The position numbers and the translations under genes are program-made. A stretch of 64,000 nt of DNA from Nostoc sp. NIES-4103 (GTDB lineage Bacteria; Cyanobacteriota; Cyanobacteriia; Cyanobacteriales; Nostocaceae). The notes beneath the pieces were generated by a model. The model saw nothing but the letters and a program-made list of their open reading frames with translations, was not told the DNA's origin and did not search any database. Below are positions 1-7,106 of this stretch, piece by piece. Every line of letters starts with the position of its first letter. Within the stretch, counting starts at the first letter, position 1. The DNA lies in assembly GCF_002368335.1 (NCBI RefSeq), contig NZ_AP018289.1, positions 1 to 64,000 on the forward strand, read 5' to 3'.

Positions 1-90
1 CTTTTTTAAATCTGCTATCTGCTTATTCTGTGCATCTATCTTGTTCTCTAACCGCTTTAAAACTGCGTCAACATCTGTACATTGACTCAT
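1..90 (-). CDS. Partial small coiled-coil protein (N-terminus only)
   Basis: The first 30 codons of a leftward gene whose remainder lies beyond the window edge. It begins MSQCTDVDAVLKRLENKI and continues as a charged heptad-like helix, so a short coiled coil is likely. Its ATG overlaps the TGA of the preceding gene by four bases (ATGA), which indicates translational coupling and the same operon as the four phage-structure-like genes to its right. No function can be assigned from this much sequence. Confidence 0.6.
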   Translation of the reverse strand, partial: MSQCTDVDAVLKRLENKIDAQNKQIADLKK

Positions 91-716
91 GATTTACCTA
101 CTTTTGATGCTAAATTTCTGATTTTACTGGCAGTATCAGCACAACTATTACAGCAGTAATACGGGTAAACCTTCGACTCGCACTCATGCTGACCATCGGG
201 GCATTTACCACATTGAACACTATAAGTTACAGGACAATTACCTTGGTCTTGGAATAAGATTATTCCTTTATAAGAAATCTCTATACTGCATCTTTTATTC
301 CTGCTACTAGAGCATTTAATATTAGGATTTGTCGTTACATAACTTGCTGCTGCTGACGTAACCAAACAATTGCAATAAGCCATTGCTGGATGTGCGTTGC
401 AATTTGCTACTTTTGCAAAACTTGTACTGGTACATCCCATTATTGCTACTTGGTAGGGTGAGCCGTTAAATCCTTGCCACAAGTCGCCAGGAATAAAAAA
501 GAATTTGTGGTCACGAACTGGAGAAAAATTGTTAGGATTTGTGTTTGGGAAGATATTTAGCCCATAGCCATCGTCTTTATAATCACTAGATGAATTTATG
601 GGCGTTTCCTTAATATTCACCTCAATAGGAGAAAGCTTGCTTCGATAAATCCTATCCTTCGTATCTCCTAAAAATCGATATTTTACTATAGGCTTGTCGC
701 CTTCTTCACAAGTCAT
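87..716 (-). CDS. Cysteine-rich hypothetical protein of a phage-like structural block
   Basis: A 209-residue protein that I do not recognise. The C-terminal half is rich in cysteine (pairs such as CNC, CGKC, CC and SC between residues about 115 and 200), which suggests disulfides or a metal-binding knot. No signal peptide or membrane segment is visible. It starts two bases after the stop of the 171-residue gene upstream and overlaps the next gene by four bases, so it belongs to a tightly packed leftward operon. The operon layout and the neighbouring integrase suggest a phage tail or accessory structural role, but this is inference from context only. Confidence 0.6.
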   Translation of the reverse strand: MTCEEGDKPIVKYRFLGDTKDRIYRSKLSPIEVNIKETPINSSSDYKDDGYGLNIFPNTNPNNFSPVRDHKFFFIPGDLWQGFNGSPYQVAIMGCTSTSFAKVANCNAHPAMAYCNCLVTSAAASYVTTNPNIKCSSSRNKRCSIEISYKGIILFQDQGNCPVTYSVQCGKCPDGQHECESKVYPYYCCNSCADTASKIRNLASKVGKS

Positions 717-718
717 AA

Positions 719-1234
719 TTAAAAATCTAAGGGCGATATTGTATAAACTGTTTGTATTTCGTACTCGTCAACTACAGTCACGGCTTTTCTAAAAGTTATT
801 CCAATAGTGAAATACGAATAGCCATCGTCTAAGTCACCATAAGATAACCATTCTGCTTGTATCTTTGCTTCACTTCCTAATCCAATATTGTTTGCCCATT
901 GAATGAGCAAAGCTACAAACAAAGCTTCTAAACTGAGGTTTAATCCTGTTAATCCTAATGATGACTTACTTAAATAAACGTTGTTTAAATCTTGGCTAAA
1001 GGCATTATTAAAATAAATTTTTGTAAGTGATTGCAGATTGGGGATAGTAGAAGCGATTAAGAAGCATCTACCTTTGGATAATCCGTAAACAGTAAAAGAA
1101 GAAATCAAGCGATAAGCGACCGAAGAAAACCTAGCAGTATAACTCGAAGTTCCACCCTGAATAATCTGTGAGTTTGAATTTCCTTGACATGGAACTATTG
1201 CTCCCCCTGAAATTATTCTGCTAGGTATTGTCAT
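719..1234 (-). CDS. Hypothetical phage-structure-like protein ending in SPLDF
   Basis: A 171-residue protein of unknown function, rich in Ser, Ile and Asn, with alternating hydrophobic beta-type segments as seen in many virion-associated proteins. Its last residues, TISPLDF, closely match the C-terminus of the 110-residue protein encoded at 2007-2339 (TFSPLDF), suggesting a shared C-terminal docking peptide or common ancestry. Its ATG overlaps the TAA of the upstream gene by one base, so the genes are translationally coupled. No catalytic motif is visible. Confidence 0.6.
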   Translation of the reverse strand: MTIPSRIISGGAIVPCQGNSNSQIIQGGTSSYTARFSSVAYRLISSFTVYGLSKGRCFLIASTIPNLQSLTKIYFNNAFSQDLNNVYLSKSSLGLTGLNLSLEALFVALLIQWANNIGLGSEAKIQAEWLSYGDLDDGYSYFTIGITFRKAVTVVDEYEIQTVYTISPLDF

Positions 1235-2004
1235 TAACTTGTCACCTTCAGCACGAGTCCACCGTTACCAACTCCGGCAACTAGATAAATTTCAGTTGTG
1301 TTTGCAGGCGTGAACGTATCGCCCCTCACACGCGAAGCTGTGGGAGCAGCACCAATGTCAGAACTAGTCTGTGTCCAACAGCCTTGATTGCTATTGGTGT
1401 ATATTCGCAACCCTGCATCTATCGTGCTGGCATTGAATGCTGTTGCGGGAGAAGCTAAGTTACTATCTCCCAGCGGCTTAGGAGTATAGGCAGTGTTTCC
1501 AAATGGGTTCAACGAGGTACTAACTATGGCGCTTACTGATGAAAATATGAAAGCATGATTCCAAGATTCTAAGCTCCAAACATCCAAGCGATTTTGAGGA
1601 TTCAGCACTCCCAACAATATCGCTACTGCCCCCTGCACCATTAGCACTGCCCTGTATTCAGGAAAGGCATTTAATGCATGAAATGTAATTGGCTGAGAAG
1701 CTAAGAACGTAGTTGAAGCTTGTTCGCCACTACCATTAGTGCCTGAATTATTGCTAGTATTTAAAGTTGAAAAAAGTTGATGGCTTACGGCAAATGCTGG
1801 TGTGATCTGAACTCTATATTGAGTAGTGGAATTAGCACCTACCCCACTACTAAAAGCCATTGCTAAATAATTTATACCGCTTACTGAATACTGAGTAATT
1901 CCAGTAAATCCAGCATTACTTAATGCCGTCGATATTGCGCTGGTCAGCGTGGCTTGTGTCCAACCAGCAGCAAGTGTAGATATTGTTCTGCTTGCTACTG
2001 TCAT
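1234..2004 (-). CDS. Hypothetical phage tail or fibre-like protein
   Basis: A 256-residue protein, low in charge and rich in Ser, Thr, Ala and Asn with many short beta-type stretches, a composition common in tail-fibre or host-surface proteins. It begins MTVASRTISTLAAGW. Its neighbours on both sides are two bases or one base away in the same operon. No recognised domain is visible, so the tail assignment rests on composition and operon context. It could also be another virion or extracellular-contraction-apparatus component. Confidence 0.55.
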   Translation of the reverse strand: MTVASRTISTLAAGWTQATLTSAISTALSNAGFTGITQYSVSGINYLAMAFSSGVGANSTTQYRVQITPAFAVSHQLFSTLNTSNNSGTNGSGEQASTTFLASQPITFHALNAFPEYRAVLMVQGAVAILLGVLNPQNRLDVWSLESWNHAFIFSSVSAIVSTSLNPFGNTAYTPKPLGDSNLASPATAFNASTIDAGLRIYTNSNQGCWTQTSSDIGAAPTASRVRGDTFTPANTTEIYLVAGVGNGGLVLKVTS

Positions 2005-2006
2005 GA

Positions 2007-2339
2007 TTAAAAGTCCAATGGGCTAAAGGTGATTGCTGGTGCTGGTTTTCGCAAGTTGATTGTGTAATCAAAGTTGGCGTATCTATTCGGAGATGTACCG
2101 CTCAGTGAAATGTCGTCCTCGGTCGGAACTTCAATAACAATTTGTCTATCTGGATCTGCGTCTTGGGCTGCTTGAGTAAAGGTCAATGCCATTTTGTTAG
2201 TCCAGGCAAGTATAAACTCCTCAAGAGTCATTGCAGTGCGCGGGGTGTAACCTGTTGCCGCTAACATCGACTTGGAAATTGTGATGTCGGTTGTTGTCTC
2301 TGTAATTCCCGTAACGTCAGCTAATAATATCTCAGCCAT
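2007..2339 (-). CDS. Hypothetical phage-structure-like protein ending in SPLDF
   Basis: A 110-residue acidic protein, first complete gene of the leftward block. It begins MAEILLADVTGITETTTDI and ends TFSPLDF, which resembles the end of the 171-residue protein two genes downstream. No membrane segment or catalytic motif is seen. The start codon is 46 bases beyond the end of a 5'-truncated relic (2385-2530), so the operon once extended further to the right. Function is unknown. Confidence 0.6.
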   Translation of the reverse strand: MAEILLADVTGITETTTDITISKSMLAATGYTPRTAMTLEEFILAWTNKMALTFTQAAQDADPDRQIVIEVPTEDDISLSGTSPNRYANFDYTINLRKPAPAITFSPLDF

Positions 2340-2384
2340 CTGATTTGATGTTTTTGAAGTGATTAAATCCGTTTTAAGCGGTAA

Positions 2385-2530
2385 TTAAAAATCAGTAAAT
2401 GTTCCAGTTTTATGTAGAAGTGGTATATACCCTGATGGCGTGTAACCGTTGCCAGCAATAGGATTGAGCAGATATTTACTAATAGTGAATTTCTGGAAAG
2501 TTCTGCTTTTGCCATGAAAAAAGGTAAAAA
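2385..2530 (-). pseudogene. 3' relic of a truncated phage-structure-like gene
   Basis: Reading leftward, the frame ending at the TAA at 2385-2387 encodes GKSRTFQKFTI, then SKYLLNPIAGNGYTPSGYIP, and ends TGTFTDF. This looks like the C-terminus of a structural protein and again ends in a hydrophobic-Asp-Phe tail, like two genes downstream. There is no ATG in this frame, and the sequence turns T-rich near 2530, about 35 bases before the integrase gene. I read it as the surviving 3' end of a gene cut by insertion or deletion next to the integrase. This is inference; the boundary is approximate. Confidence 0.45.
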
Positions 2531-2566
2531 CAGAACACAAAGTTAATCACGTATGACAATAAGAAT

Positions 2567-3148
2567 ATGCCAAAAAAAGAGGGGCGGGGAAAAGCTGCTT
2601 TAATTTCTGACAGTGAATATTTGAAAATCAGAAAGCAGATTATAACTGATAAGTATAAATTACTTTTTGACCTTGGCTGGTACACAGGTGAACGGTGGGG
2701 TGCTTTAGTACAGCTCAAAGTTGAGGACATTTATGATCAACACGGACGAGCAAAAGATATACTGATTTTCCCTGGCATCATTAGAAAACACCGTCCAGAC
2801 GGGACGGTAGACAATGTAGAGATACCAGTTCACGAAAATTTGCGAGATTCTATAAACAACTTCCAGCCAGGGAAATCGATTTGGCTATTTCCTTCCCGAT
2901 GTGGTACCAAACCTATTTGCTGGAAAAATGCTTACAACATCTTAAAGCGGGCCTGTGAAAAAGCAGGATTAGAGACTAAGGGCATCTCGACTCACAGTAC
3001 CCGCCGGAGTGCAATCAATAAGATGAGGCGCAGTGGTATCAAAAATGAAACTATCCGCAAAATCACCGGACACCGCGACAACAAAGGATTAGAGCCTTAC
3101 TTTGAAGTCGAAATTGATGAAGTTAAGGCCGCAATTGCTTGTTTATGA
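2567..3148 (+). CDS. Tyrosine recombinase (integrase), catalytic domain only
   Basis: A 193-residue phage-integrase-family recombinase that would cut and rejoin DNA through a 3'-phosphotyrosine. The catalytic set is visible: Arg43 in TGERWGALVQLKVEDI, His143 and Arg146 in HSTRRSAINKMRRSG, His169 in ITGHRD and the nucleophile Tyr178 in EPYFEV. The protein lacks the usual N-terminal arm and core-binding domains, so it is a minimal integrase or a truncated one. It lies divergently beside the tail-like block and overlaps the next small ORF by four bases. It is the likely integration or inversion enzyme of the accessory region, but no attachment repeats were found by eye. Confidence 0.85.
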   Translation: MPKKEGRGKAALISDSEYLKIRKQIITDKYKLLFDLGWYTGERWGALVQLKVEDIYDQHGRAKDILIFPGIIRKHRPDGTVDNVEIPVHENLRDSINNFQPGKSIWLFPSRCGTKPICWKNAYNILKRACEKAGLETKGISTHSTRRSAINKMRRSGIKNETIRKITGHRDNKGLEPYFEVEIDEVKAAIACL

Positions 3149-3318
3149 TCACCAGAACTGAACTTGTGTTATCGCTTGGCTATTTAATCGGACAAATCCT
3201 CAATGGTGACATGGACGACCCGCGCACTTTAGCTGCTACGCTGCAAGGTTACGCCGATCAAGCTTGGGATGAGTGCGACAAAGTGATTGAGACAACCATT
3301 CACCCGCAGCAACAATGA
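3145..3318 (+). CDS. Small hypothetical protein coupled to the integrase
   Basis: A 57-residue ORF beginning MITRTELVLSLGYLIGQIL and ending IHPQQQ. Its ATG overlaps the integrase TGA (ATGA), so it is probably translated by coupling. The composition is mixed and slightly acidic, with one short hydrophobic stretch near the N-terminus that is probably too short for a membrane anchor. Function is unknown; a directionality-factor-like role is possible from position but unsupported by motif. Confidence 0.5.
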   Translation: MITRTELVLSLGYLIGQILNGDMDDPRTLAATLQGYADQAWDECDKVIETTIHPQQQ

Positions 3319-3379
3319 CTTAGGAGCGATCGCTAACTTCTAGGGAATACTAAACACGATCGCATAGAACATCAAAAAA

Positions 3380-3853
3380 ATGGCAATATCCTTATTCTTT
3401 GCAATGCAACTTGACAACACCCCACAATTAAACCGGGGGCGAATATTCTTGATCGACGACGACAAGGGTATTGTTGGACGCTGGGTAGCTACCAGTGGGG
3501 TGGGGAGCTTTCAAGATGTGGGAGATTGGAGCAAACAAGGCGGCGGGGTAATTCCACCACTGTACGAGGTGCAAAATCCTCCGCCATTTTACAAAGTAGC
3601 CGTCGAGCCAATAAACCTCAGCCACAAAAAAGGCATTGAGGGCAATGGCTATGCTATTAGCCCATTTGAGGTTGTTACTAAAACTGGGGCGATTAAGCGC
3701 TCTGACTTGCTTATACACAAGGACGCTAATGGCCCAGGCTCACTAGGCTGTATTGTGTTGCCGCTCTCCGAATTTGAGGATTTTGAAAAGGTATTTACCA
3801 GGGAAGCTAAAGGATTGACTGAGGTGAAATTGAGTGTCGGTTATACTTACTAG
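3380..3853 (+). CDS. L,D-transpeptidase-like (YkuD-type) protein, possible endolysin
   Basis: A 157-residue protein with the signature of the L,D-transpeptidase/DUF2778 fold near its C-terminus: LLIHKDANGPGSLGCIVLP, with His113, Ser121, Gly123 and Cys124 matching the HxxxxxxxSxGC pattern in which Cys is the nucleophile. Such enzymes cross-link or cleave peptidoglycan peptides. There is no signal peptide, so in a phage context it could act as an endolysin-type enzyme, and in a toxin context as a peptidoglycan-targeting effector. ATG at 3380 was chosen; an in-frame ATG at 3404 is an alternative. A HIP1-based hairpin follows the stop codon. Confidence 0.65.
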   Translation: MAISLFFAMQLDNTPQLNRGRIFLIDDDKGIVGRWVATSGVGSFQDVGDWSKQGGGVIPPLYEVQNPPPFYKVAVEPINLSHKKGIEGNGYAISPFEVVTKTGAIKRSDLLIHKDANGPGSLGCIVLPLSEFEDFEKVFTREAKGLTEVKLSVGYTY

Positions 3854-3872
3854 TCTGTAAAAACAAGTTTTT

Positions 3873-3899
3873 GCGATCGCCCCAGCTGTGCGCGATCGC
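3873..3899. terminator. Hairpin made of two HIP1 octamers
   Basis: GCGATCGC at 3873-3880 and again at 3892-3899 form an 8-bp stem around an 11-base loop just after the transpeptidase-like gene. The stem is preceded by a T-run and followed by a short T-rich stretch. It probably ends or stabilises the rightward transcript. The same arrangement recurs at 8570-8600 and 63365-63395. Confidence 0.45.
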
Positions 3900-4132
3900 T
3901 ATTTTCTCACCTCAGCTTATTGCAACTCTTTCTTAATCCTGCATCAATGCAAATCCTCTAAGAAAATCAGATATGATGTGGTGAATCATAACTGACTAAA
4001 ATTAAATCCTTATTTATCAATACTTCCAGCTTTTACCCGCACCAGGAGCAGCACGCACAGCTTCCCCGCGGCTGCTCACAAGGGGAGGCCCACTGCGACG
4101 AGTGTTTTATTGCAAATCACTGAGAATGAGCA

Positions 4133-4168
4133 GGGAGATGGGGGAGATGGGGGAGATGGGGGAGATGA
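4133..4168. repeat. Tandem GGGGGAGAT repeat
   Basis: About four perfect copies of a nine-base GGGGGAGAT unit in the 341-base gap between convergent genes (3854-4194). The rest of that gap holds the HIP1 hairpin and no convincing ORF. Such G-rich tandem repeats are common between genes in Nostocales. Confidence 0.8.
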
Positions 4169-4194
4169 GGAAGATAACAACTGACACCTAACTC

Positions 4195-4956
4195 CTAACC
4201 CCTGACTTTTGACTTTTGACTACGGATGAAATTTTCAATCTCACTTGGCAGCTGACCATCTGCGATCGCATCCTCCACTATCACCTTTAACCTGCGCCCC
4301 AACAGCGAAGACACCCCACCAAGATAACGACGGTGTTTCTTTCTCCCGACCATCCAACAATAGCGGTAATACCAATACTTGTTACCACTTCGCTCGACCC
4401 AATACTTCTCTACCCAGTGCGTTGGCGTATCGTGTTGGGGCGCAGATTTTTCTGTATCAGCAGTTACCTGCGCCCCAACATCAAAGCACGGAACGCAGAC
4501 TTCAAGGGTATCAGCTTTTACTTGCGCCCCAACACGTATTTCCCACTCAGTCCAGGCTTGGTGATATTCAGTTAGATTTGGATAATCATCTGGTTCGGAT
4601 GGTTCGTCGCTATCGTCGTAGAAAATTGTCAGCTGGTCGCCGTCAGCTTTATGGGGCACTGGGCCAAAATGATCAGGATTCCACGAGTCATTCTGATGAA
4701 AAACGCGATCGCGAATGAATTGGTCAACAGTATCACAAAAATCTTGCTCTACCGCTGCAATGGAGTAAGTAATGATTTCAACAATAGTGACATGTTTAGC
4801 ATCTGGAGCAAAGACTTGATACTGGCATTGGTATTTAGTTAGGTTGCCGTGCCTAGTCTGATTGATCAAGCAAAATTCGCCGCGCCAAAAACGATGAAAT
4901 TTTACCCAGTTTGTTGTTACTGAATCTTCTAGATTAAATAAAGTTAGTTGTTCCAT
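4195..4956 (-). CDS. Hypothetical protein carrying inserted repeat segments
   Basis: A 253-residue protein of unknown function, beginning MEQLTLFNLEDSV. The C-terminal part (about residues 185-253) is a compact basic region with an aromatic-rich sequence KYWYYRYCWMVGRKKHRRYL, which looks like a small DNA- or RNA-binding module, but I do not recognise it. The middle (about residues 140-180) contains two VGAQV-ADT segments that derive from a repeated DNA element (see 4279-4536) and look like insertions. A hairpin at 4983-4997 lies in its 5' leader. It belongs to the accessory region between the integrase and the repressor. Confidence 0.55.
   Translation of the reverse strand: MEQLTLFNLEDSVTTNWVKFHRFWRGEFCLINQTRHGNLTKYQCQYQVFAPDAKHVTIVEIITYSIAAVEQDFCDTVDQFIRDRVFHQNDSWNPDHFGPVPHKADGDQLTIFYDDSDEPSEPDDYPNLTEYHQAWTEWEIRVGAQVKADTLEVCVPCFDVGAQVTADTEKSAPQHDTPTHWVEKYWVERSGNKYWYYRYCWMVGRKKHRRYLGGVSSLLGRRLKVIVEDAIADGQLPSEIENFIRSQKSKVRG
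4279..4536. repeat. Dispersed 26-bp repeat (three direct copies, one partial inverted) inside a gene
   Basis: On the minus strand, copies at 4511-4536, 4455-4480 and 4279-4305 share TGTTGGGGCGCA followed by a (G/A)GTWAMWGSTGATA-like stretch. A partial copy lies in the opposite direction at 4433-4445. Together with the copy at 4468-4480 it gives a perfect 13-bp inverted repeat, TGTTGGGGCGCAG versus CTGCGCCCCAACA. Copies are read in different frames by the host gene: LLGRR in one, VGAQV in two, and the inverted one as SAPQH. The repeat therefore spreads as DNA rather than by duplication of a protein motif. Confidence 0.7.
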
Positions 4957-4982
4957 AATGTTTTGTCACAAGTAAAAGTCTC

Positions 4983-4997
4983 CTGCCAATTTGGCAG
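4983..4997. promoter_or_regulatory. Leader hairpin CTGCCAA/TTGGCAG
   Basis: A perfect 7-bp inverted repeat with a one-base loop, followed on the plus strand by a run of seven T. On the minus strand it lies about 27 bases upstream of the ATG at 4956, between two leftward genes. It could end the transcript of the upstream gene (5017-5712) poorly, because the T-run is on the other strand, or act as a leader structure. Similar hairpins precede most genes of this accessory region. Confidence 0.4.
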
Positions 4998-5016
4998 CTT
5001 TTTTTATACATAGGAA

Positions 5017-5712
5017 TCATCCATCAGGAAATAAATCATCCCATTCTGTAGAATTCCCAAACCTTTGCAGTAAAGCATCGTAATTGCGGCGATGCTCCCA
5101 CCATCGCTCACGCAAACATCGCCGTATAAATCCTTCTGGGTTGAACAATTTTTCAAATCCACCCCGAAGTTTAAACATGATGATTGCTAGCTTGATTTCG
5201 TTTTTAGGTCTAGATAAAACTTCTTTTTCTTGCTCGTCAAAATAGATACCTTCTTCCGTGAGAAGAGTCTGGTTTTCGTGAATATTAGATTGCTGCTGCT
5301 GTATATCACCCGTGACGGCAGAAGTATCATTTGATGGGTGTGAATTGTAACTGGAGTTACTGTTGTGTAAGTTTTTTTCTCGCGGTTTTTTAGGTGGTTT
5401 TAGCCATGATAGAGGTCTTACGAGTAACTTAAATATCTTCCAAGAGTACTGTTTAACTACTTGGATAACTCTGTGTGATACTAGCTGGTTAAATATCTGT
5501 TTGAGGTAGTTATGTGCATAACCTTTACCTCTGTTTTTCTCTACCCAGGCATTAAATGCTGATAAATCTGGCTCTATCTCGGTGCTAATTTCACCCTGCC
5601 TCATTAGCCATTGCCAAAGTGATTTTGCAGCAGGGGGTATGTGATGTTGATAGCAAAATGCTTCGTGTTCTTCCGTCCAAGGAAGATTGATTTTTTGGCT
5701 ATGTTCTGGCAT
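5017..5712 (-). CDS. Hypothetical protein, possible replication or DNA-binding factor of the element
   Basis: A 231-residue basic protein beginning MPEHSQKINLPWTEEHEAF. ATG at 5712 was chosen over a GTG at 5742, which lies inside a hairpin. The N-terminal 100 residues read like a winged-helix module (helices around AAKSLWQWLMRQG and NYLKQIFNQLVSHRVIQVV). A low-complexity linker rich in Asn, Ser and Gln follows (about 115-155), then a helical C-terminus with RRCLRERWWEHRR. This architecture resembles cyanobacterial plasmid or phage replication-type proteins, but no diagnostic motif is seen, so the function is inferred only from shape and context. Confidence 0.5.
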   Translation of the reverse strand: MPEHSQKINLPWTEEHEAFCYQHHIPPAAKSLWQWLMRQGEISTEIEPDLSAFNAWVEKNRGKGYAHNYLKQIFNQLVSHRVIQVVKQYSWKIFKLLVRPLSWLKPPKKPREKNLHNSNSSYNSHPSNDTSAVTGDIQQQQSNIHENQTLLTEEGIYFDEQEKEVLSRPKNEIKLAIIMFKLRGGFEKLFNPEGFIRRCLRERWWEHRRNYDALLQRFGNSTEWDDLFPDG

Positions 5713-5734
5713 AATTCTGTTAGTTGAACTATCC

Positions 5735-5771
5735 AAAGCCACCGCTGACGCTAATCTATTGGTGGCTTTTT
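5735..5771. promoter_or_regulatory. Leader hairpin AAAGCCACC/GGTGGCTTT
   Basis: A 9-bp inverted repeat with a 17-base loop immediately upstream of the gene starting at 5712. On the plus strand it is followed by T-runs, so it could also be a rightward terminator. It fits the pattern of hairpins placed in front of genes in this accessory region. Confidence 0.4.
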
Positions 5772-6211
5772 GGTTTTTTTAGTCAGTGAAGAGTTGTCAG
5801 TGGTCAGTTGTCAATTTGCGATCGCTGCCGCTGCCGCTGTCCTTTTTTGGGGGCCACGTGATGTAGTTCATGCGGATCATGTTTTCTTTTTCCCCTTCCG
5901 GCGGGTTCCAAACTTGAAATTCGCAGCACATCGTCCAGTGAGGGGGGCGTGTGCTGATTCTGGCTTCTTCTTCTGTGGTCATGGTTGGGAATTGGGAATT
6001 GGGGACTGGGGACTGGGGATTGGGGAATTGGGAGCAGGGGAGCAGGGGAGCAGGGGAGATGGGGGGAGCCGTCGGTTATTAGTCATGAGTTATCAGTCAA
6101 CATGATCGGTGTGTCCTGTTGCTGGCATAATAATTTGAGATGCGTATTTTTCTAAGCTCCCAGGGGCGAACTGGGAGCTTAGACCAAGTGCGTCGCGCCT
6201 GGCTTAATTTA
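5772..6211. other. Non-coding gap with G-rich repeats
   Basis: No convincing gene is seen here. It contains a HIP1 site near 5820, a tandem GGGAATT/GGGGACT/GGGGAGCA repeat block at about 5985-6066, and a perfect 12-bp inverted repeat at 6152-6182. Confidence 0.6.
6152..6182. terminator. Perfect 12-bp inverted repeat after the repressor gene
   Basis: CTAAGCTCCCAG at 6152-6163 and CTGGGAGCTTAG at 6171-6182 surround a 7-base loop, 30 bases beyond the stop of the leftward repressor gene. No clear U-run follows on the minus strand, so it may be an mRNA-stabilising stem or a factor-dependent terminator rather than a classical intrinsic one. Confidence 0.5.
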
Positions 6212-6475
6212 TCAGTTGTCAGTTACCTGCTTGCTTGGTGGGCCAAAGTCATCAGGCAATTCATCAACGCGCTCTATCTTTAACTCACGGCATACGTTTT
6301 TAAGTTGAGACATAGTGAGCCGTGCTTCAGACTTCCCAGAGATCCATCGCTGATATGTCGCTCTTGGTATACCGCAGCGCATAGCGAATTCATCTTGAGT
6401 TAATTGAGTTCGCTCTATTCTCAGAGTGTCCAAGGGTGAATCACTCTCCTGTTTCTGTTTTTTACTTCTTTCCAT
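6212..6475 (-). CDS. XRE/Cro-CI-type helix-turn-helix repressor
   Basis: An 87-residue protein with a helix-turn-helix of the Cro/CI (XRE) class at about residues 25-47: LTQDEFAMRCGIPRATYQRW. It has no C-terminal cleavage domain, so it resembles small plasmid or phage repressors. ATG at 6475 was chosen; a GTG at 6484 would add three residues. It is divergent from a strong promoter at 6510-6538 that contains and is flanked by inverted-repeat elements (6489-6541). Control of the rightward accessory operon, and probably of itself, is the natural inference. Confidence 0.75.
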   Translation of the reverse strand: MERSKKQKQESDSPLDTLRIERTQLTQDEFAMRCGIPRATYQRWISGKSEARLTMSQLKNVCRELKIERVDELPDDFGPPSKQVTDN

Positions 6476-6488
6476 TTTAAACACATAT

Positions 6489-6541
6489 GTCTCATTTTGA
6501 TGCCTCTAGTTGACATTTCAATTTTGAAGCCTCATAATGAG
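6489..6541. promoter_or_regulatory. Candidate operator cluster of the XRE repressor
   Basis: The palindrome CTCAT-A-ATGAG at 6531-6541 overlaps the -10 element of the rightward promoter. GTCTCATT at 6489-6496 is exactly complementary to AATGAGAC at 6536-6543. CTCATTTTGATG near 6491 is an imperfect copy of the same palindrome beside the repressor start. Two sites in a divergent region are typical of phage-type switches. Binding itself is inferred. Confidence 0.55.
6510..6538 (+). promoter_or_regulatory. Sigma70-type promoter of the accessory operon
   Basis: TTGACA at 6510-6515, a 17-base spacer and CATAAT at 6533-6538 give a near-consensus promoter reading rightward. It is the best promoter match I found in the window, and it is overlapped by the repressor palindrome. 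Transcription would start near 6545 and enter a leader of about 590 bases before the first ORF. Confidence 0.65.
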
Positions 6542-6874
6542 ACTTGAATAGACAACACTAAACCAGCCGAAGTACAAACCTCGGTAGAGAAATTACTTTG
6601 GCTAGTCCATATAAATCTCGCACCCATTGCAGTGACAGCAAAACCGGGAAGCTAACAGCTTATGTATTTGGCACACGAACACTGATGAAGAGTAGTTCGG
6701 ACATACTTAGTCCCGTGTGAATTGCGATCGTGAATGAGTGACGAGTGCTGAGTTATTAGTCAACAGTTAACAGTCAACTGTTAACTGATAACTGAACATG
6801 CCGTGAATTGGAGGTATAAACTAACACTACAACACAATGCGATTAGTCTGAATTTTCATAGGGTTTTCAACAAT

Positions 6875-6890
6875 CGCCAGTTCTCTGGCG
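6875..6890 (+). promoter_or_regulatory. Leader hairpin 1, CGCCAG-TTCT-CTGGCG
   Basis: A perfect 6-bp stem with a UUCU tetraloop, followed by TTTCC. It is the first of three hairpins with the identical stem spaced about 100 bases apart in the operon leader. Confidence 0.55.
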
Positions 6891-6896
6891 TTTCCT

Positions 6897-6961
6897 GGGT
6901 GCATTAACGGTTTAAGTGAGCCACGGCGGCCTTGCTGGGGGTTCAACTCCCCCGTGTACCC
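6897..6961 (+). other. tRNA-like fold without a normal anticodon arm
   Basis: GGGTGCA at 6897-6903 pairs along 7 bp with TGTACCC (one G-U). Directly inside the 3' strand lies a perfect T-arm, GGGGG-TTCAACT-CCCCC, at 6937-6953, with the TTCRA loop signature. The total is only 65 bases, no proper D-arm or anticodon stem can be drawn, and no CCA is encoded. It is not a standard tRNA. It may be a tRNA relic, a tRNA mimic or chance. Confidence 0.35.
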
Positions 6962-6980
6962 GAAAGCAAGAAGATATCTA

Positions 6981-7004
6981 CGCCAGTGTCCGTTCAAGCT
7001 GGCG
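6981..7004 (+). promoter_or_regulatory. Leader hairpin 2, CGCCAG/CTGGCG
   Basis: The same 6-bp stem as hairpin 1 with a 12-base loop containing GTTCAAG, followed by TTTCCTTTCC. Confidence 0.55.
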
Positions 7005-7080
7005 TTTCCTTTCCTTAGTTCGTGAGGTATAAAACTAGACGCAAATCAATGAACGAGTTGTGACAGATACCAACATTCAG

Positions 7081-7106
7081 CGCCAGCGTACACCTGCCGA
7101 CTGGCG
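7081..7106 (+). promoter_or_regulatory. Leader hairpin 3, CGCCAG/CTGGCG
   Basis: The same 6-bp stem with a 14-base loop, followed by CTTTACTT, ending 30 bases before the ATG at 7137. Confidence 0.55.

Noticed and set aside
2479..2730. Leftward 83-codon frame overlapping the integrase start
   Set aside because: It is the antisense of the integrase N-terminus, with hydrophobic shadow composition, and ends in the wrong frame for the tail-gene relic.
6836..7061. Four-codon upstream ORFs (MRLV and MNEL) in the operon leader
   Set aside because: ORFs this short are expected by chance and neither has a convincing ribosome binding site or conservation that can be seen here.
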